Assembly (NCBI GenBank): GCA_002382445.1
Contig: DGAQ01000002.1
Span: 18,652 to 82,651 of the forward strand
Origin: Porticoccaceae bacterium UBA4026
GTDB lineage: Bacteria > Pseudomonadota > Gammaproteobacteria > Pseudomonadales > Porticoccaceae
Length of the DNA: 64,000 nucleotides
Direction: 5' to 3'
Every line of letters starts with the position of its first letter. Positions within the stretch are counted from its first letter, which is position 1. The position numbers and the translations under genes were made by a program. Under the pieces are notes generated by a model. It did not search any database and was not told the origin of the DNA. It was given only the letters and a program-made list of their open reading frames with translations. This document shows positions 37,766-49,912 of this stretch, piece by piece.

Positions 37766-39232
37766 CTATTTATCAATGCCAAGGTCGTCCCAAAGTTCGT
37801 CAATACGCTGCTTGACGGCCTCGTCCATGAGAATAGGCTCGCCCCATTCGCGACTGGTTTCACCGGGCATCTTATTGGTGGCGTCTAGGCCCATTTTTGA
37901 ACCTAAACCAGATACGGGTGAGGCAAAATCTAGATAGTCGATAGGGGTATTTTCAATCATAACCGTGTCCCGCAAAGGATCCATACGTGTGGTCATTGCC
38001 CAGATAACATCTTCCCAGTTGCGCACGTCGATATCATCATCAGTGACAATGACAAATTTGGTATACATAAATTGCCGTAAAAATGACCAGACACCCATCA
38101 TTACTCGCTTAGCGTGGCCGGGGTACTGTTTTTTCATGCTGACCACCGCCATACGATACGAGCAGCCTTCAGGCGGTAGGTAAAAGTCGACAATCTCAGG
38201 AAACTGCTTTTTCAGGATAGGCACGAACACTTCGTTTAATGCGACGCCCAAAATAGCCGGTTCATCTGGCGGGCGGCCAGTATAGGTACTGTGATAAATA
38301 GGATTTTCACGATGGGTAATACGATCGATGGTAAATATCGGAAACGACTCTACCTCGTTGTAGTAGCCAGTGTGATCGCCAAAGGGCCCTTCATCAGCTT
38401 CATCGCCATGCAAGAAGCCTTCAAGAATGTATTCTGCACTGGCAGGCACTTGTAAATCACTGCCAAGGCACTTTACCACTTGGGTTTTTTCGCCACGCAA
38501 CAGGCCTGCAAAGGCGTATTCAGATAGCGTGTCTGGCACAGGCGTTACTGCACCCAATGTTGTTGCTGGATCAGCACCCAAAGCAATGGCTACAGGGTAA
38601 GGCTTGCCAGGGTTTTTCTTTTGAAAATCGCGATAGTCCAGAGCGCCGCCACGGTGAGCCAACCAACGCATAATTAATTTATTTTTGGCAATCTTTTGCA
38701 TGCGATAGATACCAAGATTTTGACGCTCTTTTTCTGGACCGCGAGTCACCGCCAATGCCCAAGTAACGAGCGGTCCGGCATCACCGGGCCAGCAGGTTTG
38801 AATAGGTAGTTGGTCGAGATCAACCTGATCACCCTCAAGCACCACTTGCTGGCAGGGAGCTTTTTTGACCACTTTGACCGGCATGTTAAGTACCTGCTTA
38901 AAGTCGTGGCGCTTCTCCCACAGATCTAACAATCCTTTGGGGGGGTCCGGTTCTTTTAAAAAGGCCAGTAATTCACCAATCTCGCGAAGGGCACTCACGT
39001 TTTCTTGGCCCATACCTAAAGCAACTCGTTCGGGGGTGCCGAATAGATTGCACAACACGGGAATCTTATAGCCTTTGGGATTTTCAAAAAGCAGTGCTGG
39101 GCCTTTTGCGCGCAGTGTACGGTCGCTAATCTCGGTCATTTCTAAATAGGGATCGACCTCTTGGCTAATACGGACCAACTCTCCCCGTTGTTCGAGAAGA
39201 GCGATAAAGTCGCGAAGATCAGCGCTTTTCAT
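37766..39232 (-). CDS. ubiD: 3-octaprenyl-4-hydroxybenzoate carboxy-lyase UbiD
   Basis: Prenylated-FMN decarboxylase of ubiquinone synthesis. The 488 residues match UbiD. NLGIYRMQ holds the conserved Arg, and [18 protein letters not shown] the acidic catalytic residues. [17 protein letters not shown] is also conserved. The prenyltransferase UbiX is not in the window. It follows rho by 34 bases on the same strand, an order also found in Pseudomonas. Confidence 0.96.
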   Translation of the reverse strand: MKSADLRDFIALLEQRGELVRISQEVDPYLEMTEISDRTLRAKGPALLFENPKGYKIPVLCNLFGTPERVALGMGQENVSALREIGELLAFLKEPDPPKGLLDLWEKRHDFKQVLNMPVKVVKKAPCQQVVLEGDQVDLDQLPIQTCWPGDAGPLVTWALAVTRGPEKERQNLGIYRMQKIAKNKLIMRWLAHRGGALDYRDFQKKNPGKPYPVAIALGADPATTLGAVTPVPDTLSEYAFAGLLRGEKTQVVKCLGSDLQVPASAEYILEGFLHGDEADEGPFGDHTGYYNEVESFPIFTIDRITHRENPIYHSTYTGRPPDEPAILGVALNEVFVPILKKQFPEIVDFYLPPEGCSYRMAVVSMKKQYPGHAKRVMMGVWSFLRQFMYTKFVIVTDDDIDVRNWEDVIWAMTTRMDPLRDTVMIENTPIDYLDFASPVSGLGSKMGLDATNKMPGETSREWGEPILMDEAVKQRIDELWDDLGIDK

Positions 39233-39266
39233 AATCGATGAGCTCGGTATCTCTGCTTAGAGATTG

Positions 39267-40526
39267 TTACTTACGTTTCATGGCACCGAAGAATTCGGTA
39301 TTATTTTTGAATCCTTTAAGCTTCTCAACCATAAATTCTGTAGCACCTATGTCTTCCATATCATGGAGGAGTTTGCGCAGAATCCAAATACGTTGCAGTT
39401 CTGATTCTTCAATCAACAGCTCTTCACGACGCGTGCCGGAGCGACGGACATTAATCGCTGGGTAGACACGTTTTTCTGCGATCTTGCGATCGAGAATTAA
39501 TTCCATGTTGCCGGTGCCTTTGAATTCTTCGTAGATTACTTCGTCCATCTTGGAGCCAGTATCCACCAGCGCAGTAGCGATGATGGTTAAGCTGCCGCCG
39601 TGTTCAATGTTACGCGCAGCACCGAAGAAACGCTTAGGCTTTTCAAGAGCATTGGCATCAACACCACCTGTAAGCACCTTGCCTGATGAAGGGATTACGG
39701 TGTTATAGGCGCGAGCTAGACGGGTGATCGAGTCGAGCAGAATTACGACATCCTTCTTATGCTCGACTAATCGCTTAGCCTTCTCGATCACCATTTCAGC
39801 AACTTGCACGTGGCGAGTCGGTGGTTCATCAAAGGTAGAAGCAATGACTTCGCCGCGCACCGTGCGTTGCATTTCGGTAACTTCCTCAGGGCGCTCGTCA
39901 ATGAGTAATACAATGATGTAGCACTCCGGATTGTTGCGAACAATCGATTGAGCGATATTCTGCATCATAATGGTTTTACCGGCTTTCGGCGGTGCAACAA
40001 TCAAACCTCGCTGACCCTTACCAATCGGAGCAATTAGATCAATAATACGACCGGTTAAGTCTTCGGAAGAGCCGTTACCGGCTTCTAACGTTAGACGATC
40101 GTCTGGAAAAAGAGGGGTTAGGTTGGTGAAAAGAATTTTGTTGCGCGCGTTTTCGGGGGCATCGTAGTTAATCGTATCTACTTTAAGCATCGCGAAATAA
40201 CGCTCACCGTCTTTTGGTGGTCTTATTTTCCCAGAGATAGCATCACCAGTGCACAGGTTAAAGCGTCTTATCTGGCTGGGTGATACGTAAATGTCATCTG
40301 CGCCAGCTAGGTAAGACGCATCCGCGGAGCGTAAAAATCCGAAACCATCCGGCAGAATTTCGAGCACCCCATCGCCATAGATATCTTCACCGCTTTTAGC
40401 ATGCTTTTTAAGAAGAGCAAAGATAATGTCATTTTTCCGAGAACGAGCTAGGTTTTCGAGGCCTAAGGCTTGTGTCATTTCTAGTAGTTCTGCAATAGGT
40501 TTGTGCTTTAGTTCTGATAGGTTCAT
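39267..40526 (-). CDS. rho: Transcription termination factor Rho
   Basis: Hexameric RNA helicase that ends transcription. From ATG 40526 the 419-residue protein starts [15 protein letters not shown], as in E. coli. The RNA-binding cold-shock-like region contains [17 protein letters not shown], Walker A is in [12 protein letters not shown], and [17 protein letters not shown] plus [14 protein letters not shown] are the Q/R-loop neighbourhood. The frame extends ten codons upstream but lacks family support. A leader of over 200 bases separates it from trxA, which fits the autoregulation known for rho. Confidence 0.97.
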   Translation of the reverse strand: MNLSELKHKPIAELLEMTQALGLENLARSRKNDIIFALLKKHAKSGEDIYGDGVLEILPDGFGFLRSADASYLAGADDIYVSPSQIRRFNLCTGDAISGKIRPPKDGERYFAMLKVDTINYDAPENARNKILFTNLTPLFPDDRLTLEAGNGSSEDLTGRIIDLIAPIGKGQRGLIVAPPKAGKTIMMQNIAQSIVRNNPECYIIVLLIDERPEEVTEMQRTVRGEVIASTFDEPPTRHVQVAEMVIEKAKRLVEHKKDVVILLDSITRLARAYNTVIPSSGKVLTGGVDANALEKPKRFFGAARNIEHGGSLTIIATALVDTGSKMDEVIYEEFKGTGNMELILDRKIAEKRVYPAINVRRSGTRREELLIEESELQRIWILRKLLHDMEDIGATEFMVEKLKGFKNNTEFFGAMKRK

Positions 40527-40715
40527 AGATAGGTTATTTTTAGGTTTGTTATGCAAATAAATTGCGAAATTTTAGCTGACAGCTAGTTTGGGAAATGGAT
40601 GATTTAAAAGCCTGGTCGGCGCAAAGGGTTATGTTCAGAGACGTCAGATGCGGCTGGAATTTGTTCTTAGAGCTTGAGTATAGCGATGATCATAGAAAGC
40701 GCAAGGAAATATTTC

Positions 40716-40735
40716 GGGCCCAGTGAACTAGGCCC
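40716..40735 (-). terminator. Weak hairpin after trxA
   Basis: Inverted repeat GGGCC / GGCCC with a ten-base loop just after the trxA stop on the minus strand. No clean T-run follows, so it may only stabilise the 3' end or attenuate entry into rho. Confidence 0.3.
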
Positions 40736-40744
40736 AAAGGATAT

Positions 40745-41071
40745 TTAGACTAAACCATCAACGAATTCGACTAATTGGCTTTTAGATAGAGCACCCACTT
40801 TGGTTGCTTCTACAGTTCCGTTTTTAAATACGAGCAGAGTTGGGATGCCGCGAACATTAAATTTAGCGGCAGTCTCCGGATTGCTGTCTACATCAACTTT
40901 ACAGATCTTTATTTTTCCTGCGTATTCGTCTGCAACCTCGCTGAGGATTGGTGCAATCATTTTGCAGGGGCCACACCACTCAGCCCAGAAGTCAACCAAA
41001 GCAGGGGTTTCAGACTGTAAGACATCAGTTTCAAAGCTGGCATCTGTAACGTGAACAATATTTTCGCTCAT
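40745..41071 (-). CDS. trxA: Thioredoxin 1
   Basis: Small cytosolic dithiol reductant, 108 residues. The active site is [10 protein letters not shown], followed by the conserved [20 protein letters not shown] with the cis-proline. Position upstream of rho is common in gammaproteobacteria. GGAGA lies before the ATG. Confidence 0.98.
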   Translation of the reverse strand: MSENIVHVTDASFETDVLQSETPALVDFWAEWCGPCKMIAPILSEVADEYAGKIKICKVDVDSNPETAAKFNVRGIPTLLVFKNGTVEATKVGALSKSQLVEFVDGLV

Positions 41072-41124
41072 TGAGTGAGTTCTCCAAATGGGTATTTTAA
41101 CAGCGATATGCCGATCAGGCCATG

Positions 41125-41154
41125 ATCATACCATCGACTTTGCTTAGGCTTCAA
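41125..41154 (-). promoter_or_regulatory. Possible sigma-70 promoter of trxA
   Basis: On the minus strand TTGAAG (-35) and TATGAT (-10) are 18 bases apart and lie about 55 bases before the trxA start. Match is moderate. Confidence 0.35.
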
Positions 41155-41190
41155 ATGATATGCACAGTTGACTGCAATTTTGATTTAAAA

Positions 41191-41224
41191 GTAGAGCCCA
41201 TTAACGAAAGCTAATGGGCTCTAC
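41191..41224 (-). terminator. Long hairpin upstream of trxA
   Basis: A perfect 13-base inverted repeat (arms 41191-41203 and 41212-41224) with an eight-base loop. Read on the minus strand it is followed by TTTTAAAT, so it could end a minus-strand transcript coming from the 41225-41430 interval. It does not end katG, which has its own terminator. Confidence 0.6.
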
Positions 41225-41427
41225 TGGTCTAAATGTCATCAAATTGTTAGCCGAATATCATTGCTGGCCAGCTCCTTAAGCGGCCAAGGAGTTTCCTCGT
41301 CATCCTAGGGGCAAACGCTATAAGCGTCTTCTTAAAGATAAGTATTGGGCTGATCATAAAAACCAAATTATTTAGTGTCTTGATGTGGTAATTAGCCAGC
41401 GGGGTGTTTAGGTTCTGCTTAACCCAC

Positions 41428-41466
41428 AAAAAAGGGCTTGGTAACTAAGGTTAACCAAGCCCTTTT
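41428..41466. terminator. Terminator of katG
   Basis: Nine-base stem GGGCTTGGT / ACCAAGCCC flanked by six A on the plus-strand left side and four T on the right, so the minus strand reads stem then T-run. It lies about 20 bases after the katG stop. Confidence 0.88.
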
Positions 41467-41484
41467 CGTTGTAGCCTTATAACA

Positions 41485-43665
<2,181 letters not shown>

Positions 43666-43691
43666 CTAACCATTAGTGACCTAGGGTTTTA

Positions 43692-43709
43692 TTTGTGAGT
43701 AATCACAAA
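43692..43709. promoter_or_regulatory. Palindrome upstream of katG
   Basis: Perfect inverted repeat TTTGTGA / TCACAAA separated by four bases, 69 bases before katG. The arms resemble half-sites of CRP-type regulators (TGTGA/TCACA), but the spacing is four rather than six. It may bind a CRP/FNR-family protein or another repressor. Confidence 0.4.
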
Positions 43710-43764
43710 CACAGGCCCACAATACAAATCTTTTATGTATTGATAAATATATTAATAAGAATCA

Positions 43765-43789
43765 TTATGTTCGATTAAAATGAACATAA
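43765..43789. promoter_or_regulatory. Inverted repeat in front of oxyR, likely LysR-type operator
   Basis: Perfect arms TTATGTTC and GAACATAA with nine bases between, containing the T-N11-A pattern of LysR-family sites. It lies 21 bases before the oxyR start, where an autoregulatory and katG-activating OxyR site would be expected. Confidence 0.5.
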
Positions 43790-43809
43790 ATTAATATGGC
43801 AGCTGAATA

Positions 43810-44709
43810 ATGATTTCACTCAAGCAATTACACTACGCTTTGGCGGTGGAGAAAACGCTGCATTTTAAGCGCGCGGCAGACGCCTGTTTTGTTTCTCCTT
43901 CTACGTTAAGCAATGCCCTCACCGAGATGGAAAAGCAATTAGGACTTCAGATATTTGAGCGAGATAATAAAAAAGTTTTGGTCACTGAGTTGGGTAGACA
44001 GGTGCTAGAAAAGGCGAAAACCATCATGCTGCAAGTTGATAATATCCAGCATTTAGCAGAAACTCAGCAAGCACCGTTGAGTCGGCCCATGTCTATCGGC
44101 ATCATTCCTACAATCGCACCTTACCTTTTGCCTGTTGTCTTACCAGCCATTAACCGCGAGTATCCTAAGCTGCAATTAACGATTATCGAAGGGCAGTCTG
44201 AGGTATTGGCTGGGCAAGTTAAGCGTGGGGAGATAGATACTGCGATATTAGCATTGCCTTATGAACTTGAAGGCTTGCTAACCTTTACTTTTTGGCAGGA
44301 GGACTTCTACTGGATCACTCACAAGGATCACAGCCTTGCCGGGAGAGATAAAATTTCTGCAGGTGAATTAGATCAAGCGCAGTTAATGCTGTTACAAGAT
44401 GGACATTGCTTGAAAGACCAAATTCTCGATACCTGCATGATATCTGGGAGCTCTTATCATAGTGTGGCTGCGTCAAGTTTAGAGACATTGATTCAATTGG
44501 TGGTGGGGAAGATGGGCACTACATTGGTGCCGCAGATGGCATTGGCTACCTTGATGGCTGTCAATAAGTCCTTGCGTAGTGTGCACCTTAGTGAGCCGGG
44601 GCCTCATCGAGAACTGACGATGATAATGCGTCCCACCTATCCCGGTGTGAAAAATATCGAATTGCTAAAGGCGCTATTTAATCGGCAATTATCAACCCAG
44701 TTTGGATAG
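43810..44709 (+). CDS. oxyR: Hydrogen peroxide-sensing regulator OxyR
   Basis: LysR-family regulator, 299 residues. The N-terminal helix-turn-helix includes HFKRAADACFVSPSTLSNAL. The redox pair is visible in LLQDGHCLKDQILDTC, where the spacing of the two Cys matches Cys199 and Cys208 of E. coli OxyR, so this is OxyR rather than a generic LysR protein. It is divergent from katG, its expected target. Confidence 0.94.
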   Translation: MISLKQLHYALAVEKTLHFKRAADACFVSPSTLSNALTEMEKQLGLQIFERDNKKVLVTELGRQVLEKAKTIMLQVDNIQHLAETQQAPLSRPMSIGIIPTIAPYLLPVVLPAINREYPKLQLTIIEGQSEVLAGQVKRGEIDTAILALPYELEGLLTFTFWQEDFYWITHKDHSLAGRDKISAGELDQAQLMLLQDGHCLKDQILDTCMISGSSYHSVAASSLETLIQLVVGKMGTTLVPQMALATLMAVNKSLRSVHLSEPGPHRELTMIMRPTYPGVKNIELLKALFNRQLSTQFG

Positions 44710-44724
44710 TCTCAGCATTCCATG

Positions 44725-45864
44725 TTAGAGGCCAAAAACAATCTTTTCGCTTTTTAATAAACGCTCCATACCTAACATCAGAGCTATAGAAATAAGCAAT
44801 GTCGACAGGCAGGAAACAGCGAGTTGAAGCAGCGGGATTTCTTTACCCTTCATTACGTCGATCAGAGCTTGTAATTGTCCAGTGACTGGCGCCCAGCGCA
44901 ACTCATCTGTCGCGAAGTCAAAAGTGACAGCGTAGGAAAGGATCATCGGTACGAACATAACGAAGGTGATGTACGTCTGAGCTTCTTTAAAACTTTTCGC
45001 CATAAAGGAGACAAACAGCTGCATGCTGGCTGCTAAAACAGCAACAAAGGCTCCGGCTATGAGTGCGGCCATCATGAAATTAATGTTGATATCCACGTTA
45101 AAGCCTAATTCTTGCCAGGGCACCATAGGATAAACAAATTTTGACACTATTAGCACTAACACCAGTCCTAACATGCCGAAAACACTAACCGCGCATACTT
45201 TTGAAACAACCAGTTGGCGTAGACTAATAGGATGGCTGAGCAGAAGGGCCAGGGAGTTTCGCTCTCGCTCTCCCGCGCTGGTATCAATAGCAAGGTTCAT
45301 CCCTGAGACAAAGACCGATAACAAAATAACCAAAATAATCATCGCTATCAGCTGGCCGCCTTTAGATTCAGTGGTGGCTTGGTCTTGCATCTTCACGTTC
45401 AGTGAGTTCATTATTATGGGGTTAATGCCTCGGGCGATGAGACGTAAACTTGCCATCTCCGCACTATACCTTTGCAGGGCTCTCTCGGTTCTGCGGATAG
45501 CGCTTTGCAGATTTTCTTCTGACCCGTCAGCAATCAAGATAACCTCTGCGGGCTCTGCGAGACGCATCTGCTCAGCATAGCTAGCGCCGATGGTTAGCTC
45601 AATAGCTTTAGTTTCTGTCTTATCACTGCTGTGCCTAATACCCTGGTTGTCCAAATAGACCACAAGGTCGGCTGCCGCAGAGGAGTTGTTAATAGTAATT
45701 TTAAAATCTTCGGGACTCGTTAGTTTGTCGATGATTACCATCATCATAACCGCCATCAATATGGGCACAAAAATCGCGTAGTAAAGACCAGCGATGACTG
45801 ACCGCTTATCTCTTATGGCATCCATTAACTCCTTGCGTAGCAAGCTCCAAAAACGATTATTCAT
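44725..45864 (-). CDS. ABC-2 family transporter permease (NatB-like)
   Basis: Membrane subunit of an ABC exporter, 379 residues. A first helix (GLYYAIFVPILMAVMMMVII) is followed by a large extracytoplasmic domain of about 130 residues, then five to six helices, the COG1668 layout. TSAGERERNSLALLLSHPIS is the coupling motif of the family. The NatB group exports sodium in Bacillus; other members move other substrates, so this is only a class call. It is coupled to the ATPase by a four-base overlap. Confidence 0.88.
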   Translation of the reverse strand: MNNRFWSLLRKELMDAIRDKRSVIAGLYYAIFVPILMAVMMMVIIDKLTSPEDFKITINNSSAAADLVVYLDNQGIRHSSDKTETKAIELTIGASYAEQMRLAEPAEVILIADGSEENLQSAIRRTERALQRYSAEMASLRLIARGINPIIMNSLNVKMQDQATTESKGGQLIAMIILVILLSVFVSGMNLAIDTSAGERERNSLALLLSHPISLRQLVVSKVCAVSVFGMLGLVLVLIVSKFVYPMVPWQELGFNVDININFMMAALIAGAFVAVLAASMQLFVSFMAKSFKEAQTYITFVMFVPMILSYAVTFDFATDELRWAPVTGQLQALIDVMKGKEIPLLQLAVSCLSTLLISIALMLGMERLLKSEKIVFGL

Positions 45865-46595
45865 GCTGCTATCCCCTCACCTGTTCCAATGAGGGTAATA
45901 AATGCTTCTTCTAGGGAACTTTGGTTAGTTTGCTCACAAAGTTGCTGTGGGCTGCCTATTGCGACAACCCTGCCCTCAGTCATTACCACCACCCGATCAC
46001 AGAGAGAGGCCACTTCTTGCATTACATGGCTGGAAAATAGGATGCAATGCCCTTCAGCTTTAAGCTTGCGCAGCATGTCTCTGAGTATCCGAGTACTCAT
46101 TACATCTAGCCCGCGAGTCGGTTCATCGAGGACGATATTTTTCGGTTGGTGAACAATCGCTTGGGCCAGCGCTGTTTTCATCCTTTGGCCTTGGGAAAAA
46201 CCTTTACATCGCCGATCGGCAATGTCGGCAAGTTGTAGGTCACCGATAACTCGGTTTGTCGCTTTCAGTGCTGCAGTTCTTGATAAACCGCTCAGCTCGG
46301 CAAAGTAACGGATATATTCTCGAGGAGTCGGCCGCTCGTAAATGCCGAACGGGTCTGGGAACAGCCCTAATTGTTGCTTGGCTCCAACAGGATTAATAGC
46401 AACGTCGATGTTGCTAATTGTGGCGCGTCCTTGGTCCGCTTTGAGAAGTCCAAAAATAGTCCGCAGGCAAGTGGTTTTCCCAGCACCATTGGGGCCTAAA
46501 AGTCCGGTTATCTGCCCATCTTCTGCATTGAAGCTTAAGTTGTCGAGGGCCTGTACATCACCGATTTTTTTTGACAGGTTAGATACCGAGATCAT
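45861..46595 (-). CDS. ABC transporter ATP-binding protein (NatA-like)
   Basis: ATPase of the exporter, 244 residues. Walker A GPNGAGKTTCLRTIFG, signature FSQGQRMKTALAQAI, Walker B IVLDEPTRGLD and the H-loop SSHVMQEV are complete. The gene overlaps both the permease and the peptidase gene by four bases (ATGA), so all three are translated as a unit. Confidence 0.92.
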   Translation of the reverse strand: MISVSNLSKKIGDVQALDNLSFNAEDGQITGLLGPNGAGKTTCLRTIFGLLKADQGRATISNIDVAINPVGAKQQLGLFPDPFGIYERPTPREYIRYFAELSGLSRTAALKATNRVIGDLQLADIADRRCKGFSQGQRMKTALAQAIVHQPKNIVLDEPTRGLDVMSTRILRDMLRKLKAEGHCILFSSHVMQEVASLCDRVVVMTEGRVVAIGSPQQLCEQTNQSSLEEAFITLIGTGEGIAA

Positions 46596-48106
46596 AGCTG
46601 TTCCTCAGAGTTTGTCCGCAGTGGCGCCTCAATAGGTGGCGTGAATATGTCTACACCATTGGCATTTAGATAAAAGCCTCTTGGCCGGTCTTCTTTAAGG
46701 CAGTCACCATCTAATTCCTCGATAGAGCCCTCATCGACTAACTGAGCCACTAAGCGATTGGCACAAGACTGCATAGCCACGCCATGAGCGGCGTGGGGCG
46801 CAACCAGGTGCTTGGCATTTTTCATATCGGTCATTGCAAGCGTTGCCCAATCGGGAGGAGTCGCTGGGTCTAGTTCGCCCGACAGTAGCAGGGTGGGAAT
46901 ATCATTAGAAATCGGTGCAGAAAAGGTGTCGTCGACCTTATTACTAGGCCAAACTGAGCACACCTTAGAGAGCTCGGCGAACATCGTTCTGCCTACATAG
47001 GACGTCTCAAGCTCTGTTGTTAAATCGGTAGAAAGCCGATGTATGTCTTCACTGCAGACGACAGACGCATGCATGCCCATGGCTATATCGATCCCCTCCA
47101 TAGTTAAAGAATAGAGTCCTAAGACTGCTTGGTAATTTTTTCCCCCCGCCTGATGTATGGCGTAGGGTAGTAGCACCCTTGTGGTGGGTGAGTACAGAGC
47201 GAGACGAATAACGCTAAGAAATTTATTGTGGGTTAGCAAAAACTCTGTGGGCTGTCCCGTCATTGGATGAAAGATTTGAGCTTTAACCGGCGAGAGCATT
47301 AGTTCGGCTTCGATAGTAGCTAAGGTTTTCCGAAGAGAAGGAAATTGTGTTTGGCATTGACTCAGGGTTTCACACTCGCTAATTAACAAGTCGACTGCGC
47401 GATCGACAGCTAACCCAATGGCTAAAACCGATTGCTGCATAGGTACAACGCCATCTAGAGTTACGGTGGCTAGCGCTTCAGCATAGTCACGCATGTACAG
47501 CTGTGCCATGCGGGTACCGTAGGAAATACCATAGACATGTAACTTGTCGTAGCCAAGAGCAGTTCGCACCGCCTCAAAATCCTTGAGGGCGTTAGTGCTA
47601 GTGTACTGAGTGACATCAACGTCGATGGCAGCAAGACACTTGTTAGCTTCGGCGATGGTGTCAAAGTGGCCTTCATTCATTAGCAGTGGAGAGATACTTT
47701 TATCTTCTGGGCATTCCAAAATATTAGAGCGCCCGGTTCCTCGTTGATCGATCAATAAAATATCTCTGGTCTCTCGAATTCGCGCGAAAGTGTTATTAAA
47801 CAGTGGCGCGTTATCAATCGCTGATTGACCTGGACCGCCAGCAACAGCAAGAAATGCTTGATTAGGGTAGATATTCTTAACGGCTGGAATTACCGCGTAA
47901 TGAATATTAATTTTTCGGCCCTTAGGTTCGTCGGAATTTTCTCTTACGGCAACATAGCCGCATCGTAGGCGGTCTGAAAGCCCCTCAATATAACAATGAT
48001 CACTCTCTTCGGAAGCCGGTTTAGCAAGGACGGCCGCTGTTGAAAGAGCGGCAACGATCAAGGTTAATATTCTTGCCCATAGCGTGAGTCTTTGGCTAAT
48101 GGTCAA
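46592..48106 (-). CDS. Exported peptidase S33-family hydrolase (tripeptidyl aminopeptidase-like)
   Basis: A 504-residue alpha/beta hydrolase with an N-terminal signal (LWARILTLIVAALSTAAVLA). The oxyanion region is AVAGGPGQSAID, then LLIDQRGTGRSN and the nucleophile elbow VYGISYGTRMAQLY with the Ser. Acid and His lie in the TAP-like C-terminal domain: LLLSGELDPATPPDW and APHAAHGVAMQSC. Relatives cleave N-terminal residues or activate peptides and esters. It is the first gene of the operon with the ABC exporter. Confidence 0.88.
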   Translation of the reverse strand: MTISQRLTLWARILTLIVAALSTAAVLAKPASEESDHCYIEGLSDRLRCGYVAVRENSDEPKGRKINIHYAVIPAVKNIYPNQAFLAVAGGPGQSAIDNAPLFNNTFARIRETRDILLIDQRGTGRSNILECPEDKSISPLLMNEGHFDTIAEANKCLAAIDVDVTQYTSTNALKDFEAVRTALGYDKLHVYGISYGTRMAQLYMRDYAEALATVTLDGVVPMQQSVLAIGLAVDRAVDLLISECETLSQCQTQFPSLRKTLATIEAELMLSPVKAQIFHPMTGQPTEFLLTHNKFLSVIRLALYSPTTRVLLPYAIHQAGGKNYQAVLGLYSLTMEGIDIAMGMHASVVCSEDIHRLSTDLTTELETSYVGRTMFAELSKVCSVWPSNKVDDTFSAPISNDIPTLLLSGELDPATPPDWATLAMTDMKNAKHLVAPHAAHGVAMQSCANRLVAQLVDEGSIEELDGDCLKEDRPRGFYLNANGVDIFTPPIEAPLRTNSEEQL

Positions 48107-48158
48107 AATAAAACTCCTTTTAATGGAAATTCAGATAAGGGGATACAATAAAGCGATC

Positions 48159-49295
48159 CTAAAAAGACTGCAATACAGTGTTTAAGAATTGATAACCCAA
48201 AGGGGTCGTCCGATAGCGATCTGAATTGGATTCCAGCAGCCCTTGAGATTGCAGCTGACCAATCGTTTTCTGGATAGACTTAGGGTCGACTCCGGTTCTA
48301 GTCATAAAGTAATCTACCGGCACGCCTTGTCTTAAGCGCAGACCATTCATCATGAACTCTAATGTCATTTCATCGGGGTCGATGGCTTTACTGTGAGTGA
48401 GAGCAGTCCCAAGGCGACCTAAATAATGATCGGGCTGTCGTGTTTTCGCTGTCCTAATCACTTGCTGCTGTTCGGGAAGACTCAGCTTTCCGTGAGCCCC
48501 CGCGCCGATACCTATGTAGTCACCAAACTGCCAATAGTTGATGTTGTGCTCCGCCTTTTTCCCGTTTAGCGCAAATGCAGACACTTCATACTGGTCAAAT
48601 TCTTTTTCTCTAAGTATCGCCATACCGGCTTCCTGAATGTCCGCTAGACGATCCTCAACGGGTAATATTGGAGGTCTTGAGAAGAATTCGGTGTTTGGCT
48701 CGATAGTGAGCTGATACCAGGAAATATGCTCGGCACCGGCATCCATAGCTATAGTGATATCAGCCTCAGCTTGGCTGATAGTTTGATCGGGTAAACCGTG
48801 CATGAGGTCAATATTAAAATTATCAAAACCCACCGACCGAGCCGTGGCAATGGCTCTTAGGGCCTGACTACCGTCATGAATTCGACCGAGGCGGTGAAGA
48901 TGTGAATCGTCAAAACTTTGTACTCCGATCGAGAGTCGATTGATTCCGGCACTGTAAAAATCGGCAAATTTGTTTTGCTCAAATGTTCCAGGGTTCGCTT
49001 CAAGCGTAATCTCGATATCCGACTGAAATCCTATTAATTCCTCTGCGGCAACTAAGATGGCCTCGATTGCCGGTCCAGAAAAAAGGCTGGGGGTGCCGCC
49101 GCCGATAAAAATTGAGCTTAATTTCCTGCCTTGTACCCACCGCAAGTCCGCTTTGAGGTCTTCGATCAGTGCGGCAACATACTCTTTCTCTGGAATATCA
49201 TCCTTTGCTACATGGGAGTTGAAATCGCAGTAGGGACATTTTTTCACGCACCACGGAATGTGAACGTAAAGCGAGAGGGGAGGTAAATGAATCAC
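48159..49295 (-). CDS. hemW: Heme chaperone HemW (HemN-like radical SAM protein)
   Basis: Radical SAM protein of the HemN superfamily, 378 residues. The cluster motif is [11 protein letters not shown] (CxxxCxxC) near residue 16, then [11 protein letters not shown] and LEANPG. It is shorter than true coproporphyrinogen dehydrogenase HemN (about 450) and lacks its N-terminal extension, so HemW, which binds and delivers heme, is the better name. It overlaps rdgB by four bases. Confidence 0.93.
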   Translation of the reverse strand: MIHLPPLSLYVHIPWCVKKCPYCDFNSHVAKDDIPEKEYVAALIEDLKADLRWVQGRKLSSIFIGGGTPSLFSGPAIEAILVAAEELIGFQSDIEITLEANPGTFEQNKFADFYSAGINRLSIGVQSFDDSHLHRLGRIHDGSQALRAIATARSVGFDNFNIDLMHGLPDQTISQAEADITIAMDAGAEHISWYQLTIEPNTEFFSRPPILPVEDRLADIQEAGMAILREKEFDQYEVSAFALNGKKAEHNINYWQFGDYIGIGAGAHGKLSLPEQQQVIRTAKTRQPDHYLGRLGTALTHSKAIDPDEMTLEFMMNGLRLRQGVPVDYFMTRTGVDPKSIQKTIGQLQSQGLLESNSDRYRTTPLGYQFLNTVLQSF

Positions 49296-49891
49296 AAACT
49301 CATTTGCTGCAAAAATTGGGCAATGGCTTTGCCCCGATGGCTGAGGCTATGTTTTGTCGCCTTGTCTAGTTCGGCAGCATGGCAAGCCATTTCTGGAACG
49401 TAGAATATTGGATCGTAACCGAATCCGCCTGTACCCCGATGTTCGACTGCGATACTGCCTTCCCAAGTTCCCTGGCAAATGATTGGAGTGGGATCATTTG
49501 CGTGACGGAGGTAGACAATAACTGCTTGATAGCGCGCGCCACGCTGATCAAAGGGGACGTCGGCTAATGCATTCAACAGCTTTGCGCGATTAGTAGCGTC
49601 AGTTGCACCATCACCGGAAAATCGGGCGGAGTATATGCCGGGCGCACCTAGGAGATAATCGACTTCTAGGCCTGAGTCATCTGCAATAGCTGGAAGGCCG
49701 GCGAATGCTGCAGCATTTCTAGCTTTTAGAATGGCATTTTCGACAAACGTTAAACCGGTTTCTTCTATGTCCGGAATATTCAAATCGCCCTGGGGGACGA
49801 TACTAAGCCCTAGCTCGGCCAATAATTCTTGTAGCTCTTTAATTTTCCCAGGATTAGCGCTGGCTAATACCAGCGTTTTTGGCTTGATCAT
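49292..49891 (-). CDS. rdgB: XTP/dITP diphosphatase
   Basis: House-cleaning pyrophosphatase that removes noncanonical purine nucleotides such as dITP and [19 protein letters not shown] opens the 199-residue protein, [22 protein letters not shown] holds the catalytic acids, and [12 protein letters not shown] and LSHRGKA follow. Standard length and position before hemW. Confidence 0.97.
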   Translation of the reverse strand: MIKPKTLVLASANPGKIKELQELLAELGLSIVPQGDLNIPDIEETGLTFVENAILKARNAAAFAGLPAIADDSGLEVDYLLGAPGIYSARFSGDGATDATNRAKLLNALADVPFDQRGARYQAVIVYLRHANDPTPIICQGTWEGSIAVEHRGTGGFGYDPIFYVPEMACHAAELDKATKHSLSHRGKAIAQFLQQMSL

Positions 49892-49912
49892 TTTTAACGT
49901 CCCAATTGCTGA

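Larger units (their letters stand above)
41072..41484. other. Region between trxA and katG, no confident gene
   Basis: Contains the trxA promoter candidate, two strong hairpins (41191-41224 and 41428-41466) and about 200 bases between them. In that part a plus-strand frame of 31 codons without a start (41280-41375, containing FPRHPRGKRYKRLLKDKYW) and a weak minus frame both look only partly protein-like. It may be a gene remnant or a small RNA locus. Confidence 0.45.

Noticed and set aside
41247..41429. 60-codon minus frame between katG and trxA
   Set aside because: It starts inside the katG terminator, has no ribosome site and no protein-like pattern I recognise.
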